From assembly GCA_008694505.1 (NCBI GenBank), contig VZDJ01004378.1, forward strand, positions 6,979,473 through 7,043,472: a DNA stretch of 64,000 bases, read 5' to 3'. A program made the position numbers and the translations under genes. The stretch comes from Cyanoderma ruficeps (taxonomy: Eukaryota > Chordata > Aves > Passeriformes > Timaliidae). The notes below the pieces were generated by a model that was given only the letters and a program-made list of their open reading frames with translations, ran no database searches and was not told where the DNA came from. Positions 37,977 to 52,215 of this stretch are shown one piece after another; positions within the stretch are counted from its first letter, which is position 1; the number at the start of each line of letters is the position of its first letter.

Positions 37977-40094
37977 AGTGAGTGTGAATTATATGGGTAA
38001 ATACTTGCTGGTGATTTATCATCGCTTGTATTGCTGTATAGGGTTATGAAATATATATATATTTTCTAGTTCTGTTTTCCTGAGTTGTGCAAGTCTAAGG
38101 AACTCATGTTTGCAGCATAGCTGTAGCTGGAACACAGGATGAGGCATGCTGTGGGGGGTTCCAGCTTAAAACAAAACCGCAAACTTCTCAGCATAGAATT
38201 TTGCAATATACCAAATTGTATCGCTATTTACATGGAATTGTTTGCATTAAGGACAAATTAAAAATGTTAACAAGAAATATAGACCTCATTCTATGTAGGT
38301 TTCTAAGTCCGGCAACAGTAATTGTACATTTATATGTAAAATTCAAAATGTGTACTCTTTTTTAAAGTTGGTAAAAGCCCAAATTTCCCTCTATAAATGC
38401 TATCTAATTCAATGATTTCACCTTAGTTTTGACATGATTAGGTGAATTGCCCTGGAAATATTTTTCTCTGGGTTCCAGCTAATCTAATTTTAAATAGCAA
38501 TAATTGGTGATTTTCTAGATCAAGGGTTGTACTCAGATCAATGGCAGTTACTTGTGTATATTGATTACTAACCGTGCCTATGAAAATATCATTTGTTACT
38601 TCAGGAATGATAGTAGAAGGAACAAGCTAACTCCAAACTGAAAGGAGATCAATGTGTTGCATGTAGATAAAAAGAAGCATGTTACCTGAGAAAGCATCAA
38701 TTTTTCATGGACTGTGGACAAAGCATGAAAAAAAAAGGAATTCTGTGGGTCATACACTTAATTACTGAGGTCTTGTATTATTTTCTTCTAGCATAAGAGT
38801 GAACTAAGTTCATTTTTTTCGGTCACAGAGAAGAAGGAAATTCTCTAAGCCACGCTGGAATACATGAGGCCATATCCATTAAATGTGAAGATATGTGCTG
38901 TCGTATTGCATTCATACTCAGTGGTTTAGAAACACAGACTGGTGTATCATATTATAATAAATACTCCTAGGCACACATACTAAACCAGCCAGAGATGAAC
39001 AGCTTATGCACATAAACATCCTAATTGAGTCCCAGCCTCCAGGAGTAGCTCACTTCTTCCCTTTCCCTCAGACATATGAAGTTTGAAATAAAGTATTCAT
39101 ATTAAAAAAGTACACCTAATTAAAAAAGTATAGCATATTGGAATAATAATAACAAACATGCTTCCTTGCAAGCACATATTTAAGACTGTTTCTTCTACTC
39201 TGAGCTTAACACTGAGGTGGATTGGTAGATCATGGCAGATTAGTTTTTCTGCTGTAAATGTGCAATAGAAGAAGGATTTGGTCCACATATCAATGGCACT
39301 TTCTGCAGTTTAAGGAAGGGTGAGATATTCTACAAGGGAAATGGATGTGAAGGACAAAGTATGTGTTGTGCAGAGCTGGTCTGCTGAAGTGCAGAGCAAA
39401 CCAGGGGCAAGGGAATGAGTTTTCCAAGCAGAGGAGCTGCAGATGTCCTGGAGCCACAGTGGAGGGCCCTCAGTCTCTGCAGACAGATCCATGCTGCCAG
39501 CTGGCTCTGGACAGTCATAGGGAAAGCCCCCTGCTTGCTCTGTAGTGAAGGGGAGAGAATGAAGGAGTGATCTCATGTACGTGGAGAGTGATCTGATGGA
39601 AACTTCCCAAAGCCAAATTCTGCACTCTTTTGGAACTATGACTTTTTGGCTGTCTTAGTTGTCCTTTCTGGTACACAGCTGGCAAATTCCTACAGGTTAG
39701 GCTGTGTTATCAGATGGTAATTCTTCCTTCTTTTGTGACACTAATACAGGTACCAGTCTATGGGGACTTAGCTCACCCCTGATAATCATAATTCCCTGAT
39801 GAACTCCAGACTTGCCTACTGGGATCTTTAGGAAGTTACTCAATCCTAAAGTAACGATTTTTTTTGTGGTGCTCCAATCTTGAGGAAAACAATTCAGGTG
39901 TTATACTCAGTGAAGAAGTCATGAACTGACAGTCTAAATTCTTAGCGTGTTTCTAATTCCTTTTCTGTCTGATTTTATGACATTTCTGTAGCATTTCTTT
40001 CACATTGTGTTGTTGTGAAATGCATGGAATGCAGTGACAAAAGATCTGATTTCTTACTTTTGCATGAGTATTCAATTATTTTTCCCCTCCAAAC

Positions 40095-40119
40095 GGGAAG
40101 GGAAGGGAAGGGAAGGGAA
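40095..40119. repeat. (GGGAA)n pentanucleotide repeat
   Basis: About five uninterrupted GGGAA units. It is related in composition to the GGAAA/GGAGA repeat near 29.4-29.9 kb. Confidence 0.95.
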
Positions 40120-43100
40120 AACTTTTTAGAATGAATTTAGAAATATTGACTGTTGTCTGAGCTTTTGGTGCAAGATAAACGAGAAAAACTTTATTGATTT
40201 CAGATTATTTTATCCTGTGATTCTGTAACCCCACTTGTAGTATTTTAATTAATTTGTAAATTTGGCAATGATAAGGTGGGTGATAATGGTAGTTATAGGT
40301 GCTATTAAAATAAGATTAAATTGAATAGTTTTCAGTCATATAGTGTGAAGGATTTCCACTCTACAAGCTGACATAATCCTAAACAGCCTGTACCTCTTCT
40401 CAGATTTACTTTTGACAGTGACAAAGTTAATACAGAACAAAAATAAGTGCAGGTTTTCTATTTTATTAGCGAAGATACTCATGTAGACAATGTTTACCAA
40501 TTATTCACTACAACATCAAATAAACAGTCTTCCACAATGTTACTTTCCTAAAATATTTTGGATCAGTGTAACAAGTCAACTGCATTCACCCACAGATAAA
40601 AAACCATAAGAAGTTGAAAACTTGGATACTACTGTGGCTCAGAGAACTTCTAGCTAAAAGCAAACAAGCTATCTCCAATGTTAATATTTTATTTGTTTTT
40701 TAAAATTAAAAGAAATTATTTTTTAAAAGAAAGTCATAAAAACAACTCACAAGAGGAATTTGGCATCTGGGCAAAGAGAAGGAGTGAGATCCTCATCAGA
40801 AAAGAGAGAAGTGTTGATATTAGCCAGCTAAACTGGATTCATGCTGATTTATTTTTCTGCTGCTGTTTTTTTTTCCTTTGCTTCCAAGTATTAGACAAAT
40901 GCTAGTTTTCAGTTTTGTTTCAAGCAAGATGATTAAATGTAGACAGTAGCTAGCTTGCTAAAGGAAAGATTGTCTCAGACAATTAGCACCCTTATTATAT
41001 GGTTCAGATTTTAAATCAAAATTAGAAATAAGTCTGTCACCCTATTGTCTATGAACCACAGGGCAATTTTTACATACACAAACACTGATTAGCATTTCAC
41101 TTGAATTTGTTAATTTAATTAGGCTTTTTTCAGTTTTTTAAATATTGTTTGAGCAGAAGTCCTGTATTTAAAGCTTTCATGTGAAGGTCATATGGCCAAA
41201 TCATGTTTTGCCAGGTGGACTGTCTACAGTACTAGTCTTGATAAAAAACAGCTGCAATGGTCTGATACTGGTTGAGACTCAAAAATCAGACTGTGCAAAC
41301 AAATATATCTTGGCCCTAGATACTTGCCACATCTGCCAACAATTAGTTATATATCAGGACTAGAAAGGGGCACAGAATAAACAAGATCTGATTTCAGAAT
41401 AAGCAAATAAACAAGGAGCTCTGCATCATTATTCATCTAGTGGATGTGGAATAACATAAGTTGCAGGCTTAGGTTCGCAGCTGTCAATCCTTGAGGTTTA
41501 GCAAGAAGTATTAGGTAACAGAATATCTGATTGACAAATACTTTGCAGATGCTCTGGAGCACATTATCTCACCTGCTGCTTGCTGACTCCAGAGTGCCAC
41601 CCAAACACTCAGCCAGGCAACTCCTGGGAGACAGATGCTAGGGGCCAGCTGGCTGTGGGAGCAGAAAGAGCCACTTCTAAAGAGCTTCTCATGATGATTT
41701 TTAGGGATTCTACAAATGGGGGTGACATTATGCCAGTAGTGTTCAAGACATCCATCTTTCAGAATTAGATGAGAATCTAAAACAAATAAATAGTAATATT
41801 TTGGAGCCTGAAGGAATTTTTTAACCAAGTGTTTTATGAGGATTGAAGGAAGGAGGGAAGCTGAAAATCAGTGAAAATACTGTGGTTTCCTGGCTTGCAA
41901 AGTTAAATTGTTGTGTAAAGAAATCATGAATCATGACTCCCATTCTGCAGGAAAAATATTCCAAGTTGTGAAGATATTCTAAAATATTTTGATCAATTGC
42001 TTGAGAGCATGAAAATGAAAAAATGTTGAGTTTATGTAGCAAAAAAGCACTTAATGACAATAAAGTTGACAAATAATAAGTCGTGTTTACTATTTAGACA
42101 AAACAAGGCTTTCTCATATCACATTTCACTTAAAAGATTGTATTCAACTAAAATCAAAGCAGGAAAGGAATTTTATTACCTTCATGTAATGTGGGATATG
42201 ATATAATGAACTTCATTCAAACTCCAAAGCATTAAAACTCTTTAACTGGTGACCAAGGAGGACTTCAGATTTGGGTCCAACAGCAGTGAAAACATGATTA
42301 AGATCTATAGTTTAATTGAATCAGTCATTCTAAACCTTAATACACAAACGGCATGAGAAAATCAGGAATGTGGAAAAATAAGTTTTCACTCTAAAGTATT
42401 ACATTTTATTTTGAATAATTCTTAAACTCAACTGTGCTGGAGAAAACCCAGGAAGACTCTGCACATTGTCAGGTCTCTCTGATACCCCAGTTTTACTCTC
42501 TCTAGACAATCTTCTGATAGCTGGCAACAAGCAGTAACCTGCTAACAAAAAAGAGTGATCTACTTCTCCCTTGCACAATGCAATTCCTGTAGTGGACCAG
42601 GACCAGAGCTCAGGACAAATCAAGAGTAGATATTCTTCTGTCTGACGCCTGATCTGAATGGCATGTGAAAAAAAAGCATTTTTGTGTTTATGGAAGGAAT
42701 TAATGAGCATGTTTTTCTCATCCCTAGATGGATAATGGTCACATAATCACACATTCCACTCAAATCAGCTTCAAGATTTTAGCTGATTCTGGCCAATTTT
42801 CAGTTGGGTTTGCAGACAGCAAACAGGCGGAGTACATAAGGGTATAAGTTATTTTTCCTAAGCTTTGGGGAAATCAATTTTTGTTCTGAGTATCCATGAA
42901 TTAGGACATATGCCTTAAAGGAACCTCAAAAATTATCTTCTGTCCCTTTGTACAATGTGAGAATCATTGCAGAAGTTCATAATGACCCATTTAGGTTTTG
43001 TGTGATAACCAGGCTTAAGATTGCAGTCATTTTCCTTTCCCATGGATTAGAAAGAAGAATATGCCCTGGCCAATAGTAATGCAGTCATGTCCAAAAGGAA

Positions 43101-44200
43101 AACTAAGAGCTTTCCTTGGAAACACAAATTTCACAGAGGAGAATAAGATACTTCTCCTCCACAGCCTCAGATAGCTGTATTCAAATTCCAGAGCTCACAA
43201 GAAGATGAGATAGAATAAAACCTGAATTCTAATCATACTTTACATTGCCTTAAAAACTCACATATATACAATGGAATATTTTGTCTGAGTTAATTAAAAA
43301 CCACTCTTTTCATCTTATTAACTATACTTAACCAAACCAGTTGAAAGTTGCTTAAAAATACGAAATAGGAAAGAAACTCATTAAAAAGTGAATTAGCATT
43401 TCACTGATTTGAGTTTAATATGATTGCATTTATACAGTACAGAAAAATTACCACTTTATTAGAAGTCATTTGTATACTTAACTGCTGTATGAATTCACCT
43501 TTGATGTAGTAGAATATTATTTGTATTAACTGTTAAATATTATAAGGCAATTAGTCTTGCTCTGTTCTGCTTCTAAATAGTGAGTTATTAGATGAACCTG
43601 GTAGGATGCAAGTCTTATGATTTGTGGCCCAAAAATCTCCATTAATCTATTGGGATATTTCTCTGTAGTGGCTTGTCCTCGTGGCAGAGAAATTATTATT
43701 TTAGGAAAATTCTTACAAAGCTGTTGCTGATATTACAGGACCCTAAAGCCTAGTTTTTCTCTCTGACCAGTCCAAGAATCTGAAAAGTGTCTGCTAGAAA
43801 GTTGGTACAATGTTTCTTCTGGGAAAAGCCTTGTGGCTGAGTAATAGTGCGTGCATAAGTTGTCCCAACACCTGAATGCTCCAGGGAAGTTTTTTTCTGA
43901 ATTTAATGTCCTAACATAAAATTACAGTAGGAAACAGTATAAATATATTTTTCATATATCTATAGGATATGTGATCAGCTTTGTGTTCTAGTGTTTCCTG
44001 ATTCTTGAAAATGTAGAAAAATATTTCTAAACCATATTTCAAAGTCATCTCTTGTCTAGTTCAGGACTTCAAGTGGTGTCAGAGCAAAGTGCACCAGACT
44101 GATGTAAATGTGCCTTTTAAAATGAAGCCAGAATTCTCTCCTGAGTTCTGCTGTATTTCATTGAAAGGTCGCAGCATCATTCTTTACATTCAAAGCAAAG

Positions 44201-44266
44201 AAGGAAGGAAGGAAGGAAGGAAGGAAGGAAGGAAGGAAGGAAGGAAGGAAGGAAGGAAGGAAGGAN
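44201..44266. repeat. (AAGG)n microsatellite
   Basis: About 16 AAGG units end in an ambiguous base at 44266. The array gives a spurious Lys-Glu-Gly-Arg repeat frame at 44089-44325. Confidence 0.97.
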
Positions 44267-45707
44267 GAAAGAAAAAGAACATTTCACAACACTTTTGCTT
44301 TTTTAAGCTACTCAGAAAAGGTTGAACAGATTCAGAAGATTCTCTTCTGGCATTGTTGGTTTAAAAATTCATACTTTTATCAATGACCAAATGCTCATTC
44401 AGAGGTGTTGCATTCTTTTCTGTTTGAACAGTACTGCAGTCTCTTAAAAGGGTAGTCCTTTCATGTCCATGGTTAAGGACTTTGGAAGGTGGTCTGCAGT
44501 GACTGTTGATTTTAAGTGAAGCTCATACAGAGGAGCATGCTTCGTAAATAATCTTCCAAATATCTGTTTCATTCTTAATTTACAAGGGATTGAAACACTA
44601 GAAGCTGATTTCCATGTTCATTCACTTTTTTTTCCCTTAGAATTTAATCTAAATCTTGCCAGATTTTAATATTTGCACCATATTAATTTATCATATGTCT
44701 ACTTTATAAGGAAATATGATAGGGAATCATAATTTATTCCCATAAGTCATTCAAAAAATTGAATTTTTAAAAGATTTCAGTCCTTAGCAATGTTTAGCCA
44801 ATTTCAGAAAGACAATTTACATGGGAAAATCCCAAACTGTTACTTTTAATCAGAGCCAACATATTTTTAATATCTAAGACCTATATTTTAAAAACGTTGA
44901 AGCATGATCACTTGCAACTGCCATCATATTCTGCATTTCAACAAAGTTTGGTATTGTCTTAAACAGTGTTTTTGTCCCAGTCCTGCAATAAAAAAGAAGG
45001 CATTAGGAATATTGTCTAACTAGACAACAAGTCTAATGGTCTATCTAGGTGCATATGGCTCATATGTCTCCAAGAATCCCTTTTAGCTTTTTAAAAGGAG
45101 GTAAAAATGCTAAATTTCTGTTATCCCTTTTTTCCCAGTGTTGAAGCAGTTGATAACCTTGTGTATGCCTGTGTACTAGTCAGCTATGGATGCATACTTG
45201 TGCAAAATAATGAGTTCATTAAGAACAGCTGAATTGGAAAAGTATGCACACCTCATTTTTAAAGCCCCCTTTCATTTATATGATTGTTGTGAATGAATTC
45301 ACAGGATCTCTCATGATCCTTAAGATCTCATTTCCCAGGGCTTGCAGACCTTTGCTTGTAGAATGAGACTTTTATTTCTGAAGGGGAAAGCAGAATCTCT
45401 CAGTTAACTTTCCAGATTCCTGGAGGGGACTGTAAGTATCAGGATGGAATTTAATCTTTGAATTTTGGGTTAGGATGGAGAACTCCAGCTTGCAGAGTGG
45501 ATCACCAGTTGTGATCACAGGGAACTGTGTTGTTTAAAAATGGCCTGCTGCCTTCTGCCACAAGAGACTTTTGATGGAGAGAAGCTCCCATCTTTTCCTG
45601 GGCCCATATGGAATCACAAAGCCTGTGGAGTTACTGTGCCCTCTATGGCAAGTTCAGACATGCTATTTAACATAAGGCACAAATTTCTGGAAATAATAAA
45701 TGTGATG

Positions 45708-45731
45708 CATATATATATATATATGTATATA
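45708..45731. repeat. (AT)n dinucleotide repeat
   Basis: A run of AT units is interrupted once by a GT. It is short and probably variable. Confidence 0.9.
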
Positions 45732-46881
45732 CTAGACTCTAAAAATTTTGCTAGCCATCAGTGGTGAGTATTCTGAGGATGAAGATTAATTTAGTCAAAG
45801 GCATATTCCCTCAGTAGTGAGATATGCTGCAGAAGCAGCAAATGCAGAAACTCGTGTCTTTATGAGTTTCTCTCTAGGCATACTATCAAGAACAATGAGA
45901 AGGAAAAATCTGTGGAAAGAATAAAAAGCTTGCAGCCACCTCCTCCCACACCCCCTGCCTCCCCCCCAGCCCTTCTTCACTGCCCAAATAATTTTTTACT
46001 ATTTAAATATGGAAAAGCAAAACTCTGAATACATTATAAAAGAAGGTGTTGAGAGAAGATTAATAAAATGTGTGTCATCTTTTGCGTTCATGGCTTCAAT
46101 TACAAAAGGATCTGCAAAGACTGTAGTGCACACTTGTCATCTTTTCCCTAGACATATAATAGTAAGGAAGTCATAGATTAGAACTAAACATGTTTTGATT
46201 CTAGTCACTCACATACAAATGTGCGTTGATGACGCAGCACTGCTTAGAGTGAATCTGTTACTGTGTTCACTTTCCTGTTTGTTACCGGTATAGTATAAAG
46301 AGATGTGTGTTAAACCGGAATAAGTCACAGTTGTGGTTTTGCAGCATCATTCAAATCCATCAGACTGCATCCATCTTCCAATACCATCTTTTGCTTTGTA
46401 CGAAAACTTTTCTTTTTCAGATGACTTCTGTGAGAATTCTTACAGTGTTACAGCAGTATACTCCTGTATGATATTCAGAACCCCCTTAATAGGGAAATTA
46501 TAGTACCTGTCAAATTGATGTTCAGACACCACTGTGCTTCTGGGGGATAGTTTTCATTTACTTTGTTAATTTTTGTTTCTAAAGGTAAAGTCAGGTTTGT
46601 ATCAAGTTGAGCTGAAGATATTTATTATCTCAGTATGTTAAGTAAAACAGCCATAGTATATAAAGGCAGATTATTGGCTGAATATTTTGCAATCAATTTA
46701 CAGTCTCAGAAGGAAACTTTTTTCTCTTTTCAATTCTTTGTAAAGCCATGTGTAATAACCTTGTTTTCTGAAAAGCATATGCCAACAATTGCTAGTGTGA
46801 TGTGTTATTAATGTAACTAATCTTGAAACCAGGCACACATTTAATTTTTTCTTCTGTTGTGGGCTGCTTTGTCTAGAACAT

Positions 46882-46903
46882 GGGGGNGGGGGGGGGGGGG
46901 GGG
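46882..46903. repeat. Poly-G homopolymer with an ambiguous base
   Basis: About 20 G with N at 46887. The true length is uncertain. Confidence 0.9.
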
Positions 46904-48102
46904 TGTGACTGCTGCATCTATGCACAACCAGCTCTCTGTAACTGTCCCCTTGTCCTTGAGAGCCTCATGGCTCATTCTTCTTAGCTGAGCTGGAGGTAAA
47001 AATCTTTATGGGTTGGTTCTTAGGCAGGGAATGACTGTATTTCACCAAGGTGTTCTGAAGATATAGTAATAGTGGATATTCTGAGTTCATTGCTTACTCT
47101 CCTTGTTCTGAATTTGCTTTCCTTTTTCTGGTCCTGTCAACTTCTCCATTTTGGAATTAAAATGCTGGAGGTTTGATATTGCTCAATAGGATTAGCAGTA
47201 GAATGGAGTCATTGGATGGACATGGGGTTTTACTTTATAGACAAAGGTTTCATTCTGTTTAATTCTCTTATTCTTCTAAATGACATTAATGAGACTTCAC
47301 ATTTGAAAATTATACAAAATTAAAAGATGTTGCAAATAAATGTAAGGACAGTAAAATAATATAGGATCTACAAAAATTGGTAAAATGTAGTAAAAATAAG
47401 TTTGCATAGATGAGAGACAAAGCAGAAAAAAAATACAAAGTAGCTTGTTATGAGATGAAGAGAATATGAAACGGAGGTATTCACCAGGAAGGTAATACTT
47501 GAAAACAAAATGGGTCACAAGGACCTATTCTGAGACAATACAGTATACTTGTTGAACTTACAATATAGTACAATGGAAAAAAATTCCAAAGAGTAGTTGT
47601 TTCAGTGAATCTGATTTTGATAGCAAAAAATCCTTTTTGCCCTTTTGCACCTCCAGAATATCTTAAGACAAAGTCACTGTCTCTTTTAAGTATTTTATTC
47701 TATCCCAATTAAAACCTCAGAGTTTCCACAAAAGAGGAACTTTTTAGTATTTTACATAAGAAAAGGAACAAAACATGTATAATTGTTCTTCCTGCCAGCT
47801 TGTATGGCTAATTCTCTTTTGAGAAGTTTTAACTGCTTTGTTTGCTTACGTAATAAAGGTTTTATCAAGGATTGCCTGAAGATAAAAGTGGTAGTTTACC
47901 ACTTTCTAGAGTCGAACCTGAAACAGGATTAACCAGACTGTTTTAACCTTAATATCTTGGTGTTCTGAACTTAACATGAAGCATACAGCTGATGGCTGGC
48001 CCAGCATGATTAGTTTACAGTCTCTGTATAGTACTCAGCAAACCTTAGAGATGACTTTATGGCATGGATTTACTTTTTTTTTTTTTTTTTCAATCCTAAC
48101 AG

Positions 48103-48242
48103 GTAAAATGGTGTTGCCAACTGATTTTTGCCAGATCCGATCTCATTTACAGCTGCAATCAGATGAGATTTTTCCTGACGGAAGACAAAGTAACTACTTC
48201 AGCGGGATTCATTTGGGACTGCAATGGAGAAGCAGAAATTCG
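48103..48242 (+). other. Candidate exon of an unannotated transcript
   Basis: A 20-base T tract (about 48074-48090) and the sequence cctaacag form a strong acceptor ending at 48102. A gtaagc donor follows 48242. The enclosed 140 nt holds several CpGs, more than its surroundings, and is open in two + strand frames. One reads GKMVLPTDFCQIRSH and the other contains TEDKVTTSAGFIWDCNGE. I recognise neither, and no matching neighbour exon was found within the window. It may be a lncRNA exon, an orphan coding exon, or chance splice-like signals. Confidence 0.25.
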
Positions 48243-51200
48243 GTAAGCAGTAAAAAATGTCAAGCTGTTTCAAATACAGAAGTCTATGAAAGTAACTATC
48301 AAAATAAGGTCACTGAACTATCTGATTTTGAAAAGAATTGCATTTGCATGCACTAAAGCTTAAGGAACATAGATGTTAAGATATAAGCAGGAATCAGTAT
48401 GCCTGGAGACTATGATAAGCACCTGAACTTGTAGCTCTTGTGATCTTTGATTTTGGAATACTTTCCCTGATAGTGATATTTCAAGGACTGGCATCGGAAG
48501 TTCTAACCAAAATGATTGTTTCTTTAACAAAATTCAGCTTATCTCTTCTCCTATAGGCCTTCTGATTATATTCTTATATGTCCTGTCAAGAATGCAGTTA
48601 TTTCTAAAGTGTCTGTGGGTGCTGTACTCTAGTTTGAACACTCTCTGGGCAATACATTTTCTAGAGTATTAAATAGTTTGGAAAAACTCTCTTAAAAAAA
48701 AAAAAAAGAAGATATGAATTAAACACTCAAACCCCCACATTTTCAACCTTTTAATTCTTCATCAGTACAAGTGAAAATGTCTGTCAAAGCTGTCATGACT
48801 CATGTACTCCTTTATTTTTAAAATGGTGTGTGACTTCTGACATTATGGCACTTCTGTGCTGCTATGTGTGGGTAGATGGAAGAGAAATTTATCCACCTTT
48901 ACTGAGTTTTACCTGTTAACTTTTGATGAGACTTTTTTCTTTCCTCTTTCATTGTGAATTCAGGGACAATTGAAAAATATTGTCTGGTTTTCTGTTGTCC
49001 ATAGTCCCACAACATAATGAATCACAGCTGTTCCTAACAGAGTAGTTCCCGTGGGCACAGGAATTCTTTGGAGGAGAGTAATGGAAGAGGCTGGGGCAAG
49101 TGTTTCTAATACCACAGGCTCAGGTTTTTCCCCCTCTGCTGAAAGGCAGTGAAGAATGTGTTAAGTATGGAGCTGCTGGGTAACTTCTCTGGATACATCA
49201 TGGCTTTAAATACAAAGGTGCTCTCTGTACACCAAAGAAAATACCTCAAAAAGCAACAAGCTCACAAAAGGAGGTCTTCCTGACTGTGTTGTGGAACCCA
49301 CTTGTGTACTTCAGCACAGCTATGAATGATGCACTTCAACAAATCAGACCTTCAGAAAGTGAGTCAAAGGAAGTAATGGTGCAAGAACCAGTGGTATGAA
49401 CTTTTGTAGTTACCAAGTGGATACACAGGAATATGTTACCCTTAGATAACTTGTTTATATGTTTAGAAACTTCATCTTTCATCTGAACTGTCTTGAGTAT
49501 AAAGTTTCTGACCTCCATATTATTTTCTAAAACTTAGATCAGAGCTGAAGTCCTGATTCCTAATAAATGCAAAATGCTTTTGGTTTTGTTTTCACTTCTC
49601 TTTCCTTGAACTGTAATATGAGGTGTTCCTTGTCCTTCAGATGGGTCAATGAAAAGACAAGTGATCATTTCCCTGAACCAATAAATTATGTAAATTAGGG
49701 TCCAAATTGAAGCTAATTGAAAGGTTAAATTTGGGGGTTTTGTTTTTATTAGTATAACTTCAATTACACTAGTGGATTGGTTGCTAATTTAAATGAGAAA
49801 GGAATGAAGCAAACAGTTCTGTCAAAGGGAATAGGTTTGAATCATCTGGTTCTGCTGACCAATTTCTCTATTCTGAGTCTTCTGCCTCAACCGACTTCTA
49901 AAGTTTTAGACTTGACTCTAAGTTCTTTCAACACTCAGTTTTGAGAAGAAAGATCAATCCAGACTTTCTTGCCAGCTTTCCACTACTTACATGGAATTGA
50001 TTTGCATTATCACATACCAGCACAGAAAAATACGTAAATTGGTAGTTATTAAGGGAATAAAGCATGAAGTTTATTATTGCTAGACTACTTACAGGTGACC
50101 TCTGGAGGACAGGAACAAGCAATTTAAGGAGTACATGCAGTACAGTGGTTATCTTACTGAATATAAAGCTTTTTACTACAACACATTATTCCTTTTTATT
50201 TAATTTTACATTTATTAAATGGCCTTAATTCCAGTGGAGGTGACCTCCTGCTGGCAAAATGGTGAAACCACGGCATTTGGACGTGAAAATTCATGTTTTG
50301 GATTAGAAGAAAGAATCAATTCCATCAATACTAAAAAACATAGTCATTAAATATGTTGGTATCTTAAAAAAAAATCATCTTTTATGCTTTTTTTGAGGGA
50401 AGTGATTTAACATCCATCTTCTTAGAATTCTCTTTAAAAATTCTGTATTAAAATATGTAATAACATGAACATATTCAGATAAGAATAAATCATCCACATA
50501 TGAAGATTTGCACACTGATAAACAACAGCCTAATTCATCAATGAAAGAAAGTCAAACTGTAATCACTATGGGAAAGCAGCCATGATAAGAAAAACTGATG
50601 GAAGCTCAATTATCCCTTCCATTCTTGCAAAACTGGTCCTAGGTGTAAATATAAAACCGTTGTCAATGTCAGTCCCAAATTAAGTATCTGAAACAGTTTG
50701 TGATACCTATATGTTGGAACCTGAGTTGAGTTCCTAGCCAAAATAATCAGTAAAGCCTATTAGACACTCTACTCACCCTGCAACTCATTTGGGGAGCTGA
50801 ACTGTTCTCTTGAATCCATTGACTGCAATAGCAGATATTTATCAAGCTCACACAAGATCATCTTTCTGTGAAGACCACAATTCAGTATCTTCATCAAAGC
50901 AAGGAATCTCACCCTACTGTTAAAATTTAGAGAACACCTCTGGTGTGACTTTTACCAGTCCTGAATGTCTCAAACAACCCAGGATGTTTCAAAGAGCAGT
51001 AGATGCCTGCATGATGACAACTGTGCTAAGTTTTTCCAAGGAAATACCTACATCAGTGGGAGAGACTTGCAGAATTATACAGAAAAAAATTACACTCGTG
51101 TAAATGCAGCTTCAATTGAAGCTGTAAATGCAGCTTCAATTCACCTGGTTGTTTACAGATGGTTTTCAGGCTCACTCTAGGCCCAGGTATACTTTGGAAC

Positions 51201-51321
51201 TTGGTAATAGAGAGAATATAATTTCTTTGCCAATTCTTAGTCACATTAGCATGCCAGAAAATATTGATCAGGCTTTAAAAAATTCCAAAATTTACAGACT
51301 GATAATATTTTCTAATATTTT
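48243..51321. other. Intergenic sequence, no gene seen
   Basis: The stretch is AT-rich and unique, with a short A run at about 48693-48706. Near 51099-51141 a 19-bp direct repeat spans a perfect 16-bp palindrome (51108-51123). No exon was recognised. Confidence 0.5.
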
Positions 51322-51389
51322 NNNNNNNNNNNNNNNNNNNNNNNNNNNNNNNNNNNNNNNNNNNNNNTAATATAATATAATATAATATA
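51322..51389. repeat. Assembly gap followed by (TAATA)n
   Basis: 46 N (51322-51367) run directly into a TAATA pentamer array (51368-51389), and AT-rich sequence precedes the gap. The gap is probably a longer version of this array. Confidence 0.85.
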
Positions 51390-52116
51390 AATATTTTCTA
51401 TTACTGACATTTCTGCTTATTATTCAGAGGCTCCCCAACAACTCCACAAAATTAGGGCTGAAAGCTTACCGAACAAGTTGAGCATGTGTCTTATTTTGTA
51501 TAATGATTGGCTTCATATTATGCTGTGTGAAATCTTCCACATCATACTAAGAGGATATGCTGAAAGTGGTATATATCTGAACTCTTGCTCTTGGTAGAAC
51601 TACACTGTATAAATCAAAGGTATACCCTTTAATGTTCCTAAAATTTTTAACCTGTTGTCCCTGAATCTGACCAAGGTTCTTCTTTACCAAGTAGAAGAAT
51701 ATAAAAATTCAGCTGGCTGGAAATTTCTACCTCATTCATGTACAAATTGTGAGAGGATCCTTCCTTCTTTAAGTATCCATGGTAAGTGACCTCATGAAAA
51801 AGAGAAGAATCCATTCTTTTATTTCCTTCATTGAGAAAAAAAAAATCCCTGAAGTGGTGTTAAAACTGTATGTCACTTCAACCCTTCATGGACAAAACTG
51901 AAAGCTAGCTACAACTGCAAATCAAAAAAATCCCTGTACTTGAAATAGCAAAACAAAAGAGAAAGGGAAACTGTATCTACTTATAGGTATAGTTACAGCA
52001 AGTCAACCTCAAATTATATCAAGCTGGTTTGGCAGATTTTGAAAGATATTAAATCAGAAACCTTCATGAAGGTTTTTACTGTTTGTGTGGGTTCTCCACA
52101 AAAATTTCATGAAAGG

Positions 52117-52215
52117 TTAAAAAAAAACAAAAACAATCAACCAACCAAAAAACCCCTAAAAAGCAACAAACAAACAAACAAAAACAAAACCCCCAAACCA
52201 AAAAACTAAAACACC
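52117..52215. repeat. A/C-rich low-complexity tract
   Basis: Runs of A are broken by C with aaac, caacc and cccc units, like the tract at 26701-26805. Confidence 0.8.

Larger units (their letters stand above)
29906..40090. other. Intergenic sequence, no gene seen
   Basis: This is about 10 kb of AT-rich DNA without a recognisable exon. Two - strand frames (29907-30314, 135 codons; 30532-30876, 114 codons) are longer than average here but match no family I know. Two perfect short inverted repeats (33162-33184 and 37933-37976) are listed separately. A 12-bp tandem duplication, cttcagatggcc, occurs near 30580-30600. Confidence 0.5.
40120..48102. other. Intergenic sequence with microsatellites, no gene seen
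   Basis: The stretch is AT-rich and only short frames were seen. The - strand frames at 41511-41828 and 42399-42710 have no family signature. Simple repeats at 44201, 45708 and 46882 are listed separately. Confidence 0.5.
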
